Part shown: positions 8,969-17,357 of the stretch, in pieces
How the letters are laid out: every line of letters starts with the position of its first letter
Numbering within the stretch: position 1 is the first letter of the stretch
NCBI GenBank assembly: GCA_003577145.1
Contig: QEUP01000022.1
Location: 1 to 64,000 of the forward strand
From: Acidobacteriota bacterium
Lineage (GTDB): Bacteria; Actinomycetota; Acidimicrobiia; Acidimicrobiales; Microtrichaceae
Direction: 5' to 3'
DNA length: 64,000 bases
Notes under the pieces: generated by a model
The model's input: the letters and a program-made list of their open reading frames with translations, nothing else
Told to the model about the DNA's origin: nothing
The model's database searches: none
Made by a program: the position numbers and the translations under genes

Positions 8969-10783
8969 GTGAAGTCGCTCAACCCCAGACGAGTCGCAGT
9001 TGCAGCGCTGGTGATGCTGCTCGGCTTCGTGTTGCTGCTGTTGCTCGCCGACGAGGCCGGCGCGCAAGGAGCCGTTGAGGGCACCGGCTCGACGGAGGCG
9101 ACGATCGAGGAGCCACCCGAGGCTGCCGCCCCGGCTCCGGCGGCTGAGCCGCTCGAACCGGCCGAGGCGACGATCGAGGAGCCACCCGAGGCTGCCGCCC
9201 CGGCTCCGGCGGCTGAGCCGCTCGAACCGGCCGAGGGCGAAGCGTCTGATGACCTCCCGGCACTTTTCATCGACCTGCCGAGGATGGTTGACGACAGCGG
9301 CAGCTACCACCTCGAGGAGACGGTACGGGACCTGCACCAGGGCGACCAGCCCGAGAACATCCCCACCAAGGTGGCCGACGGCAGCGACGAACCCGACATC
9401 GGCTGTGGAGCAGGATGCCACCGGTCGCAGATCACTCAGAAGCTCCTCGACCGGTGGTGGACCGGAACCCAGTGGGCGGTCGTCATCGAGGCGACACTTG
9501 ATTCCAACCGGTTCTGCCACCTCCTGTGGTATCACTGCGTCGTCTCGCCCGCGCAGCCGCTGACCACCGACTTGGTGCTCTTCGACATCGAGTGCCTCAG
9601 CCCCCACTGGCTGGACTACGGCGACCGGTGCGTGAAGCGGGGCCACCTCGCGGGTCAGGACCAGAAGTTCAATTTCACCTTCCTGGTCGACCCGAGCGTC
9701 ATCAGCGGGAGCGTCTTCGAGACCGTCGAGTTCTGGCGTCCGATGTTCCCCTGCTGGTGCAAGCAGATCCTTGCCTCCGACACCATCGAAGTCGACTTCG
9801 ACGTCGAGTTGGAGATCGTCAAGGACTGCCCCGACACGGTCCAGGCAGGGACCGCCAGCTTCCAGTGCAACATCACGGTCTTCTATCCGGATCCCACTGG
9901 GCAGGCGACCCCGGACGGCCCGATCATCAGTCCCGGTCCGAGCCTCAGCGCCATAGCGGTGGAGGACTTCACCCCTGCGGCGTTCACGCCTGCCGGCCTG
10001 TCCTTCCTCTCCGGCAGCGGCACATGGAACTGCCCTGGCACCCACCTGTGCAGCGACGGCGAGCTTGATCCGGGCCAGGAGGCAGTGTTCCTCCTGACCA
10101 CCGGTGTGGATCCCGCGGCCGACGGTGTCGTGACGAACACGGCTGAGGTCCGCTGGAACGTCGGCAACCTGCCCTTCTCCGACAGCGACTCTGACGACAT
10201 CGACATCTACCGGCCCTCGGACACGAAGATCGCGATCAACAAGGACAGAGACGAACTCGTGGTGCTGCCGGGCCAGCCCATCTCGTGGCACGTGACCATC
10301 ACCAACACAGGGGGTGGCGCGGGAACAAACCTCGCGCTGAACGTTCGCGTCAGTGACTCGCCCCCGTCGTTCATCGAGGGCGCCGAGCTGACCTACGAGT
10401 CCGGCGTCGGCACGTGGAGTTGCTCCGGTCTGCTGTGCACGACTCCGGTGATGCCGGTCGGGACCACGGTCTTCAAGGTGTCGGGCACCGTCTCTGCCGG
10501 CACGTCCACTCCGAGCTTCGTCCACAACGAGGCCCAGGTCGAGTGGGACAACAACATCTTCGGCCCTGACTTCCCCGAGACCGCAGGGTCGACCACCGTG
10601 GTGCTGTCCAACTCGATCGAGCGCCAACCGGCAGCTCCGGAACCGGCTTCTTCCGCCGGCGAGACCGAGGGTCAGGCGCTGGCGGTCACCGGTAGCGGTC
10701 TCACCCTGCCGTTGTCGCTGCTCGGCCTGTTGTTCCTGGCGGTCGGGTTCGCCGTGCGGCGGGCGAGCATGCTGTTGCCCTGA
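8969..10783 (+). CDS. Secreted cell-wall anchored protein with LAVTG sorting signal
   Basis: 604 aa from GTG 8969, with GGAGGG placed 8-13 nt upstream. A signal peptide (about residues 1-32) is followed by a Pro/Ala/Glu stalk made of a perfect 23-residue tandem repeat, a Cys-rich region (CGAGCH, FPCWCKQ), and two beta-sandwich modules typical of DUF11-like surface repeats (SWHVTITNTGGGAGTN, VTNTAEVRWN). The C-terminus has LAVTG at about residue 571, a hydrophobic segment and RRAS. LAXTG is the class E sortase signal of high-GC Gram-positives, so the protein is probably covalently attached to peptidoglycan. No sortase gene is in the window. Ligand unknown. Confidence 0.8.
   Translation: MKSLNPRRVAVAALVMLLGFVLLLLLADEAGAQGAVEGTGSTEATIEEPPEAAAPAPAAEPLEPAEATIEEPPEAAAPAPAAEPLEPAEGEASDDLPALFIDLPRMVDDSGSYHLEETVRDLHQGDQPENIPTKVADGSDEPDIGCGAGCHRSQITQKLLDRWWTGTQWAVVIEATLDSNRFCHLLWYHCVVSPAQPLTTDLVLFDIECLSPHWLDYGDRCVKRGHLAGQDQKFNFTFLVDPSVISGSVFETVEFWRPMFPCWCKQILASDTIEVDFDVELEIVKDCPDTVQAGTASFQCNITVFYPDPTGQATPDGPIISPGPSLSAIAVEDFTPAAFTPAGLSFLSGSGTWNCPGTHLCSDGELDPGQEAVFLLTTGVDPAADGVVTNTAEVRWNVGNLPFSDSDSDDIDIYRPSDTKIAINKDRDELVVLPGQPISWHVTITNTGGGAGTNLALNVRVSDSPPSFIEGAELTYESGVGTWSCSGLLCTTPVMPVGTTVFKVSGTVSAGTSTPSFVHNEAQVEWDNNIFGPDFPETAGSTTVVLSNSIERQPAAPEPASSAGETEGQALAVTGSGLTLPLSLLGLLFLAVGFAVRRASMLLP
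9095..9232 (+). repeat. Perfect 69-bp tandem duplication inside the surface-protein gene
   Basis: The 69-bp units 9095-9163 and 9164-9232 are identical base for base and encode the 23-residue stalk unit that starts EATIEEPPEAAAPAPA. The lack of any difference between the copies suggests a recent expansion, and copy number may vary between strains. Confidence 0.9.
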
Positions 10784-10797
10784 GGAGCCTGCTGCTG

Positions 10798-13425
10798 TCA
10801 GCCCGCCGAGCGACCGCCGCCGAGCAGCCGCAGGTGGCGGTTCCATGACCCCTGGCCCTTGGTGGCGAGCCAGGCGTCGCAGGCATCGACCGGCAGCGGC
10901 GGGCTGACGAAGAACCCCTGAGCCCGATCGCAACCGAGGCCGCGGAGGCGACCGAGGGCATCGCCCTGCTCGACGCCTTCGGCAACCACTCGCAGGCCCA
11001 GGTTGTGAGCCAGGTCGATGATCGACCGCACGAGGGTCACGTCGCCCTGCTCCATCTCGGAGATGAACCCGCGGTCGATCTTGACCTCGTTGATCGGCAG
11101 GTTCTGGAGATAGGACAGCGAGGACTGGCCTGTGCCGAAGTCGTCGACGCTGATGTTGATCCCCCGGCGCTGGAGCTGCCCCAGCACCTGCATGGCCACC
11201 AGAGGGTCGTCCATGACCTCGCTCTCGGTGAGCTCGAGGCACAGCTTCTGCGCCGGCAGTTCGGTGGCCGACAGCATCACGGCGATCCACTCGTCGAGTT
11301 CCGGCGAGTAGAGGCTCCGTACCGACAGGTTGACCGCGACGCTCAGGTCGTGGCCCTCCTTGCGCCAACGGACAACATCGCGCGCCGCCTGCTCGAGGAC
11401 GATCTGGGTCAGCGGCTGGATCATGCCCGAGACCTCCGCCAGCTCGATGAACTCGACGGGGAGCATGAGCCCGTGATCGGGATGGTTCCAGCGGACGAGC
11501 GCCTCGACACCCACCACCTCGCCGCTGGCAAGCTCGATGATCGGCTGGTAGTGGACCTCGAACTGGTCCTGGTGTATGGCGCGTCTCAACTCACCCAACA
11601 GGGTCAGGCGCCAGACGCTCGAGCGGTCGTGCTCGGGCGCGTACACCGCGAAGCCTGCGGCGGACCGCTTGGCGGCGTACATGGCGATGTCGGCCTTCTG
11701 CACCAGGGTCTCGGCGTCGGTGGCGTGCTCGGGGAAGAAGGCGATGCCGACGCTGGCGCCGGTCTGGAGCGAGATCCCGTCGACCAGGACCGGCTCCTCC
11801 AGGGCGCGCGTGATCCGCTGTGCCACCGTGATCGCCCCTGACAGGGACGCGTTGGTGGTCAGAAGGATCGCGAACTCGTCCCCACCGAGACGGACGATCG
11901 TGTCGGCTTCGCGCAGCACCTCGGTGAGACGGTTGCTCAGCTCGACCAGCAGCCGGTCGCCGTGATGGTGGCCCAGAGCGTCGTTGACCTCCTTGAACTG
12001 GTCGAGGTCCATCACCAGCAGAGCGACGGGGGTTGCCGTCCTCTCCGCCGTGCGCAGAGCCGTCCCGAGCCGGTCGTTCAGGAGGGTCCGGTTCGGCAGC
12101 CCGGTCAGCGGGTCGTGCAGCGCCTGGTGACGCAGAGCCCTCGCCGTCATCGCCCGATCAGTGACATCGTCGAGCGAGACTCCCGCCGCCTGCCCCGGCA
12201 AGGGGAACGCCCGCAGGCTCAGGACAACGGGGTGTTCGCCGCCTTCGACGGTGAAGTCCTCGAGCCCGGCAGGTTCACCGGTGCGGATGACGCGGGCTAT
12301 GCGTTCGGGGATCTCACTGCCGACGAGCCTGGGGAAGGCGTCGGTGGCCAGTTGGCCTATCACGTCGGGGATGCTCCGATTCGTGAGCCGTCCAGCCTCG
12401 GGATTCGCGGCAATGATCCGCAGGCTCGTCTCGTCGTCGGGATCCTCCAGTTGGACGAGGAGCAGAGCGACCCCGATGTGCTCGACGATGTCGGCATACT
12501 GCCGGACTCGTTCCTCGGCCCGTTTGCGGTCCGAGACGTCGACGATCACACCACGGCGACTCGTCACCTCACCGGTCAGGTTGGTCATGACCTTCACGAC
12601 CTCGTGCACCCACACGATGTCGCCACCGGCTGTCGTGATCCGGTATTCGGCCTCGTCGTTGCCACCGGCCGAGATCGCCTTCCGCCGATCGTCGATGACC
12701 GCGGCATCATCGGGGTGGATGACCGACTCCCAATGACCGGCGCTGCGCCACGCGGCGCAAGGGTATCCGAGGAGCTCCACCACCTTCTCGTCGATGTAGT
12801 CGGGTGGGCCCTCCGAACCGGGCGCCTCCCAGACGACTGCGTCGACGCCGGAGACGAGGTCGCGGTAGCGAAGCCTCAGGCCCAGCTCACCCTCGGCCAT
12901 CTCGCCCAGGACGGTGGCACCGATCGTGGCAGTGATGGAATAGACCACCACCGACACCACCCAACCGGTCGGCTGGTGGACGAATCCCAAGGTCACCAGG
13001 CCCACTACGGCGACGCCGATGGCGCTGAAGCCCACCCGACGCCCGAACCCCAGCACGATCTGGGTGAGGATGGCGAGAAGGATCATGACCGCCGCGGTGT
13101 AGAGGGCCGGTGCGATGGCCGCAACCGCCAGGATCGCCGCATAGTCGCCGTAGGCAGTTATGGGCGGGAGTCTCCCGCTGCGCCGCACCACCACATCGCA
13201 GACCACGTTGTAAGGGATGCCCACCACCACCACGACCGCGGCCAACCAGACACGACGCTCGCCGAAGACCGGGAACACCAGCGGCGCCAGCGCCAGGCAG
13301 ACGATCGCGAGGTACCGGTAGGCGATCACGAGGCGCCAGAAGGACCGGCGCGCTGCCAGGGCGTCGCCTGGCAGCCCGGCCGTTTCCGGCGGCAGCGGCA
13401 TTTCTGACTTGCTTCGCGGTGTCAT
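10798..13425 (-). CDS. Membrane-bound PAS-GGDEF-EAL cyclic-di-GMP enzyme
   Basis: 875 aa. Five or six membrane segments occupy about residues 28-180, then two PAS-like sensor domains (about 190-305 and 310-430, the first ending in RRGVIVDVSDRKRAEE), a GGDEF domain and an EAL domain. The GGDEF motif is intact in RLGGDEFAIL, and the EAL domain keeps EALVRWNHP, LELTESEVM, DDFGTGQSS and KIDRGFI. Both synthesis and hydrolysis of c-di-GMP are therefore possible. Convergent with the surface-protein gene, with only 14 bp between stops. The input signal is unknown. Confidence 0.92.
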   Translation of the reverse strand: MTPRSKSEMPLPPETAGLPGDALAARRSFWRLVIAYRYLAIVCLALAPLVFPVFGERRVWLAAVVVVVGIPYNVVCDVVVRRSGRLPPITAYGDYAAILAVAAIAPALYTAAVMILLAILTQIVLGFGRRVGFSAIGVAVVGLVTLGFVHQPTGWVVSVVVYSITATIGATVLGEMAEGELGLRLRYRDLVSGVDAVVWEAPGSEGPPDYIDEKVVELLGYPCAAWRSAGHWESVIHPDDAAVIDDRRKAISAGGNDEAEYRITTAGGDIVWVHEVVKVMTNLTGEVTSRRGVIVDVSDRKRAEERVRQYADIVEHIGVALLLVQLEDPDDETSLRIIAANPEAGRLTNRSIPDVIGQLATDAFPRLVGSEIPERIARVIRTGEPAGLEDFTVEGGEHPVVLSLRAFPLPGQAAGVSLDDVTDRAMTARALRHQALHDPLTGLPNRTLLNDRLGTALRTAERTATPVALLVMDLDQFKEVNDALGHHHGDRLLVELSNRLTEVLREADTIVRLGGDEFAILLTTNASLSGAITVAQRITRALEEPVLVDGISLQTGASVGIAFFPEHATDAETLVQKADIAMYAAKRSAAGFAVYAPEHDRSSVWRLTLLGELRRAIHQDQFEVHYQPIIELASGEVVGVEALVRWNHPDHGLMLPVEFIELAEVSGMIQPLTQIVLEQAARDVVRWRKEGHDLSVAVNLSVRSLYSPELDEWIAVMLSATELPAQKLCLELTESEVMDDPLVAMQVLGQLQRRGINISVDDFGTGQSSLSYLQNLPINEVKIDRGFISEMEQGDVTLVRSIIDLAHNLGLRVVAEGVEQGDALGRLRGLGCDRAQGFFVSPPLPVDACDAWLATKGQGSWNRHLRLLGGGRSAG

Positions 13426-13597
13426 CTGCTTGGGTGATCTCCGTCGCGTCCCGCCACCTGAGCTACGCGGAGTGCTCAGGTGAGCACCGCTTGTAACACT
13501 GTAGGCCGACTGATCCGTGTTGTCTCCCCAAACGGCGACTACGTAATGTCAGCCGCGACCGTTCGCCGAGATGGGCGACGAACACGAGAGGACCGCC

Positions 13598-14113
13598 GTG
13601 ACCACCCACGATCGACCTTTTGGCCGCTATCTGGAGGATTTCGCGGTCGGTGACGTCTACCGGCACTGGCCCGGCAAGACGATCACCGAGTACGACGATC
13701 ACTTGTTCTGCATGATCACCATGAACCACCACCCGCTGCACACCAACGCCTGGTTCGCCGAGCACGAGACGGTTCACGGCAAGAACGTGGTGGTGGGCAA
13801 CCTCGTGTACTCGGTCGTGCTCGGGATGAGCGTTCCCGACGTCAGCGGTGCGGCCATCGCCAACCTCGAGGTCGAGGTCCTCACCCACAAGAAGCCGACC
13901 TTCCACGGCGACACCATCTATGCCGAGACCAGGGTGCTGGACGTGCGCGAATCCAAGTCCCGCGACGACCGGGGCGTTGTCACCGTGGAGACCAAGGGAT
14001 TCAACCAGCACGGGGACGAGGTCTGCTACTTCCGGCGCAAGGTCATGGTGTGGAAGCGCGACCACGCGCCGGCGCGCCAGCGACCCTACGGTGACGACAT
14101 CTGGGATGAGTAG
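13598..14113 (+). CDS. mch: MaoC-family hydratase, probable mesaconyl-CoA hydratase
   Basis: 171 aa from GTG 13598, preferred because GAGAGGA lies 6 nt upstream; an in-frame ATG at 13571 would add nine residues. Single hot-dog MaoC domain with HWPGKTITEYDDHLFCMITMNHH and ASP/HIS-type catalytic region, then GKNVVVGNLVYSVVLGMSVPDVSG. This block is what I recall for the small MaoC protein encoded in the ethylmalonyl-CoA gene cluster of Streptomyces, where it hydrates mesaconyl-CoA to methylmalyl-CoA. With mcl and mcd homologues nearby, that role is the best reading. The c. 145-bp upstream gap probably holds its promoter; no box is clear. Confidence 0.8.
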   Translation: MTTHDRPFGRYLEDFAVGDVYRHWPGKTITEYDDHLFCMITMNHHPLHTNAWFAEHETVHGKNVVVGNLVYSVVLGMSVPDVSGAAIANLEVEVLTHKKPTFHGDTIYAETRVLDVRESKSRDDRGVVTVETKGFNQHGDEVCYFRRKVMVWKRDHAPARQRPYGDDIWDE

Positions 14114-14276
14114 ACAGCGGTGTGCGATGAGCACAGGATGAATCCGCTGCCTGACACAGGCTTCAGCCGGGGCGCCCAGCACCTTGCCGCCTAGAGTGGG
14201 TGTCGGCCAACCCCCGCTTCGAGCCTTCTCACCCCACCGTCGTCTACTACCGGCGCCGGTGGTGCATCGATCGCCG

Positions 14277-14795
14277 TCAGGCGCTCAGAGCCGCGACGAT
14301 GTCGTCCAGCGCTCCGTCAGCGAGAGCGCGCATCTCCTCGTCGGTACGATCCTGGATCGGGTGGGTGACATAGACGGCGGCGAGAGTGATGCCGAGGGCC
14401 TTCATCTGGGCGGCAGCAGCGTCGGCGAACTCGCTGGACGCGACGAACACGCCGGGCAGCCCGCGGCGTTCGAGATCAGCGATGTCGTGCACACTGCACG
14501 ACGTGCAGCTTCCTCAATCCGCCAGTGCCTCGATGATCACGTCGCATTGCTGGCTTATCTCATGACGGAGATCGATCGGCGCCGGCTTGGTGAAGGTGGG
14601 CTTCGTGTAGCGCCTCGTCTCGATCCCCCGCTCGTCCAGACGCTGCCCGATGTGGTCGAGGAAGACGTCACCCCTGGCCTTGCTTATGTCGAGCAGGCCG
14701 ACGGTGAGGCTCTCCAGCGTTGCCGGACGCTCGGTGAGCGCGCGCTGGGCGGCGTGACGCTCCCCGGTCGGATCCAGGACTGTGGTCGGGCTCAT
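14277..14795 (-). CDS. UGSC-family selenoprotein with in-frame UGA (Sec94)
   Basis: 172 residues if the single in-frame TGA (14514-14516) is read as selenocysteine. The sequence around it is ALAD-U-GSCTSCSVHD, matching the UGSC motif that names this (seleno)protein family, in which U or Thr/Cys precedes Gly-Ser-Cys. Both sides are in one frame, with no other stop or frameshift, and the frame continues coherently (LERRGLPGVFVASSEF) to TGA 14277-14279. A strong hairpin lies 11 nt after the UGA (separate entry). The start ATG overlaps the stop of the thioredoxin-fold gene as ATGA, indicating translational coupling. The family is thought to be redox active; reaction unknown. The alternative is a nonsense-disrupted pseudogene, less likely given the motif and hairpin. 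Confidence 0.85.
14484..14502 (-). ncRNA. Candidate bacterial SECIS hairpin
   Basis: On the minus strand, 11 nt after the UGA, lies GTCGTGCA-GTG-TGCACGAC, a perfect 8-bp stem with a 3-nt loop whose first base is G. The loop begins 20 nt after the UGA. Bacterial SECIS elements are expected to place a small loop with a G in its first two positions about 16-37 nt after the UGA, so position, loop size and loop base all fit. A competing 6-bp stem CTGCAC-GTC-GTGCAG overlaps it. SelB and tRNA-Sec genes must lie outside the window. Confidence 0.7.
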
Positions 14796-16231
14796 GGCTT
14801 CACCTCCAGGGTTACGGGCTGGCTTCCGGCGTCACCGCTGACCCACCCGCCGATGATTGCAGAGAACAGGCCGGCGCTGCCTCCGACGTGGACGAGCTGC
14901 AGACCACCTGGCCGGAACTTCGGGAGCTGCAGGCCGGCGAACACCGGGGGAACGCCCTCGGCCATACCCGCGGTTCCCCGCTCGATCTCATCGGGGTCGA
15001 GCAGCAGGAGGGCGTCGAGCTCCTGCCGCAGCCGAGCCTTGCTCCACCCGGCCTCGCCGAAGACACGACCGTGTTCGGGCGTCACCGCGAGCAGCGCGTC
15101 GAAAGCGAGGGGGAGCTTGGGGTGCGCGACGGAGCGGAGGCACGATGCATAGGTTCGGGCGAGGGACTCGGGCTCGCGGGAGAGCTGGTCGACCACGCCG
15201 CGGACACCCTCGCCGGCGAACAGCGTCACGGTGGAGGCTTCAGGCGGGAACCCGCGTTCCACGGCCAGCGACTCCCATGGAGATCCGTCCTCGTCCTCGG
15301 CGAAGCAGAAGGTGTACTTGCCCGGGTTGCCCAACGTCGCCCGGTCGATGCCTCCCGGCACGCCGCCCCCTACGTTGCGTACCACGAGTTGAAGTGCCCG
15401 GCCGATCGTGGCGTTGGCGCGGTTGCCCTGGCCGAAGGCGTTGGTCCCCGAGTTCATCCCGATCGCCCGTGACAGCGGCCCGTTGACGATCACCACCGGA
15501 CCGCTGAAGTAGGTGGTGGCCAGCAGGCCGTGCATGTTGAACTCGTCGGTGCAGGCTGCTTCGACCGCCGCGATCACCATCGGCAGGTACTCGGGGCGGC
15601 AGCCTGCCATGACCGCGTTGATCGCCACCTTCTCGACCGTGCAGTCGACGAGGTCAGGGGGTACGACTGCGACCACGTCTCCAGGGTCTCGCGTCGTGCC
15701 TTCGAGCATCCGGAGCACGCGGCCCTCGGTGGGTGGAACCACGGGTAGGCCATCGGTCCACCCCCGGTCGAAGAGCGCCTCGAGCTCGTCCTCCAGCTCG
15801 CCGATCGCCACCCTGCGCGATCGCAACCCGCCCGCCTCGAAGCGGGCACGCAACTCGTCGACCCGGGCGGGATCAACGCTCAGGGATCCACAGCCCGGCC
15901 GGTATTCGGGCAGGCCCGCACCGAGGTCGTCGATCCCGGTGAAGTCCTCCCATCGCGCGCGGTCCCATCCGACCGTGCGATCCACCTCTTCGCCCGCGTC
16001 GACCCGGATGAGCGTGGGCACCGTCTCGATGCCGTGGTGGTAGGAGACCTCCAGTGACGTGTCGTCAACGACGGCATGCACAGAACCGGGGAACGACGGG
16101 TCGTCCTGGCTGTACACCGTGAGCGCCACGGTACCGGAGTCGAGCTGGCCCAGGACCGGCGCGACCAGGACACAGGTGGGGCAGTCGTGCTTGACCACCG
16201 CGACGATCCCGTCGGGCAGAACCGGTCTCAT
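14792..16231 (-). CDS. Thioredoxin-fold protein with large C-terminal domain, UGSC partner
   Basis: 479 aa. The N-terminal about 110 residues look like a thioredoxin fold, with a CPTC redox motif at Cys17/Cys20 and a cis-Pro-like TVPTLIRV. The rest (about residues 140-479) is a larger domain with conserved-looking WTDGLPVVPPTEGRV, MAGCRPEYLPMVIAAVEA, SGPVVIVNGP and GGGVPGG that I do not recognise by function. It overlaps the start of the UGSC gene (ATGA) and its own start overlaps the stop of the upstream hydrolase gene (ATGA), so the three genes are one coupled operon. The likely role is a thiol/selenol redox partner or an enzyme whose cysteine chemistry is served by the selenoprotein; this is inference. 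Confidence 0.72.
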   Translation of the reverse strand: MRPVLPDGIVAVVKHDCPTCVLVAPVLGQLDSGTVALTVYSQDDPSFPGSVHAVVDDTSLEVSYHHGIETVPTLIRVDAGEEVDRTVGWDRARWEDFTGIDDLGAGLPEYRPGCGSLSVDPARVDELRARFEAGGLRSRRVAIGELEDELEALFDRGWTDGLPVVPPTEGRVLRMLEGTTRDPGDVVAVVPPDLVDCTVEKVAINAVMAGCRPEYLPMVIAAVEAACTDEFNMHGLLATTYFSGPVVIVNGPLSRAIGMNSGTNAFGQGNRANATIGRALQLVVRNVGGGVPGGIDRATLGNPGKYTFCFAEDEDGSPWESLAVERGFPPEASTVTLFAGEGVRGVVDQLSREPESLARTYASCLRSVAHPKLPLAFDALLAVTPEHGRVFGEAGWSKARLRQELDALLLLDPDEIERGTAGMAEGVPPVFAGLQLPKFRPGGLQLVHVGGSAGLFSAIIGGWVSGDAGSQPVTLEVKP

Positions 16232-17124
16232 GGCGTGAGGAAGTCGACCATCAAGCGGTTCACCTCGTCGGGACGTTCGAGGTGCAAGAAGTGGCCGACA
16301 TCCTCGAGGATCTCGTAACGCGATCCTTCGCTGTCGAGGTACCCGGCACCGATCCGGGCGAACTCGACGCTGATGCAACCGTCCTCAGCGCCGTGCAGGT
16401 ACAGGGTCGGTTGGGGCGGTACCTGAAGAGTCGCTGCTTGAGCGGCGGACAGGGTCGGGTCCTGGCGAGAGACCTGCAGGCTGTCTCGGTAGTAGGCGAT
16501 GGCGGCGGCCATGTTGGCCGGCTCGGCGAGAGCGGCGCGGACGTGGGCGACGTCCTCGGCGCAGCCGTAACCGGGTGACCAGTCCTGCCACAAGCGGACC
16601 ATGAACTCGCAGTCGTTCAGCGGGACGACCATCTCGGCCAGGTCGGCGAGGAAGAAGAACATGTACCAGGATCGGCGCAGCTGGTCGAAGGACATGAACG
16701 CCTGAGCCATGCTCGCACCCGGGGGGACAGCGGCGGCGACAACGCGGCGCCACCGCTCGGGCTGAAGGCAGGCGGCACCGTAGGCGGCCAAGGCACCCCA
16801 GTCGTGGCCGACGAGTACGGCGTCGGCGTCACCGGCGAGGGCCTGGTGGAGCTCGCATGCGTCCAGCGCCAGCACGCCGCTCTGGTAGCGGTTGTCGGCG
16901 GGCACCGCGGTCGGCGCGTAGCCCCGGGTGAACGGCGCCACCGCCCGGTAGCCGGCCCTGGCGAGCTCGGGCAGCAGGTGCCGCCAGGTCCAAGCGGTGT
17001 CGGGAAAACCGTGCAGGCACAGGGCCAGGGGACCCTCGCCGACCGCGAGGTAGGCGAACTCCAGGCCATTTGCCGATACGGAGCCCCGCTCGAAATCCAC
17101 AGCAGGCAGATCCACAGCAGGCAA
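16228..17124 (-). CDS. Alpha/beta hydrolase with Asp nucleophile (epoxide hydrolase/haloalkane dehalogenase type)
   Basis: Up to 298 aa. HGFPDTAWTW forms the oxyanion-hole region, GHDWGA holds the Asp nucleophile (Asp108), and GHFLHLERPDE holds the catalytic His. An Asp rather than Ser nucleophile places it with epoxide hydrolases, haloalkane dehalogenases and fluoroacetate dehalogenases. Start is uncertain: TTG 17124 is the longest, with in-frame GTG codons 9 and 24 bp downstream, and none has a clear ribosome binding site; the first 15 bp are tandemly duplicated. It is the first gene of the coupled hydrolase-thioredoxin-UGSC operon, so its substrate may feed that redox pair. Confidence 0.8.
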   Translation of the reverse strand: MPAVDLPAVDFERGSVSANGLEFAYLAVGEGPLALCLHGFPDTAWTWRHLLPELARAGYRAVAPFTRGYAPTAVPADNRYQSGVLALDACELHQALAGDADAVLVGHDWGALAAYGAACLQPERWRRVVAAAVPPGASMAQAFMSFDQLRRSWYMFFFLADLAEMVVPLNDCEFMVRLWQDWSPGYGCAEDVAHVRAALAEPANMAAAIAYYRDSLQVSRQDPTLSAAQAATLQVPPQPTLYLHGAEDGCISVEFARIGAGYLDSEGSRYEILEDVGHFLHLERPDEVNRLMVDFLTP

Positions 17125-17180
17125 GGTAGCGCAGCAGGGAGGCGTCCAGCGGAGGCCTCATCGTGGCCCCGCGCTGGTCG

Positions 17181-17234
17181 CGCCCTGCCTCAGCCGTGCG
17201 CCCTGCCTCAGCCGTGCGCCCTGCCTCAGCCGTG
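17181..17234. repeat. Three tandem 18-bp units
   Basis: CGCCCTGCCTCAGCCGTG occurs three times in perfect tandem between the divergent hydrolase and metallo-beta-lactamase genes. Eighteen base pairs would be neutral to any reading frame through it. A possible upstream extension of the MBL gene reads through it, but the resulting peptide is repetitive and not convincing, so I treat it as intergenic. Confidence 0.85.
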
Positions 17235-17357
17235 CGCCCGCAGCGGCAGTTCATCTGCTGGAGAGAAACCTGTCACACATTCGACAGATGCCCCCTCACT
17301 GGCGGTACTCTCCAGACCACATCGTGTCGATCCAGTGGGAGGGGGCCGGCACTGAAT

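Noticed and set aside
14514-14795. A complete 93-aa gene ending at 14514, with a separate 71-aa gene after it
   Set aside because: The two pieces are in the same frame, separated by one TGA at the U of the UGSC motif, and the second has no ribosome binding site; one selenoprotein gene is a better model.
17181-17234. Short tandem repeats as a CRISPR array
   Set aside because: Three directly adjacent 18-bp units with no spacers and no cas genes; simple tandem repeat.
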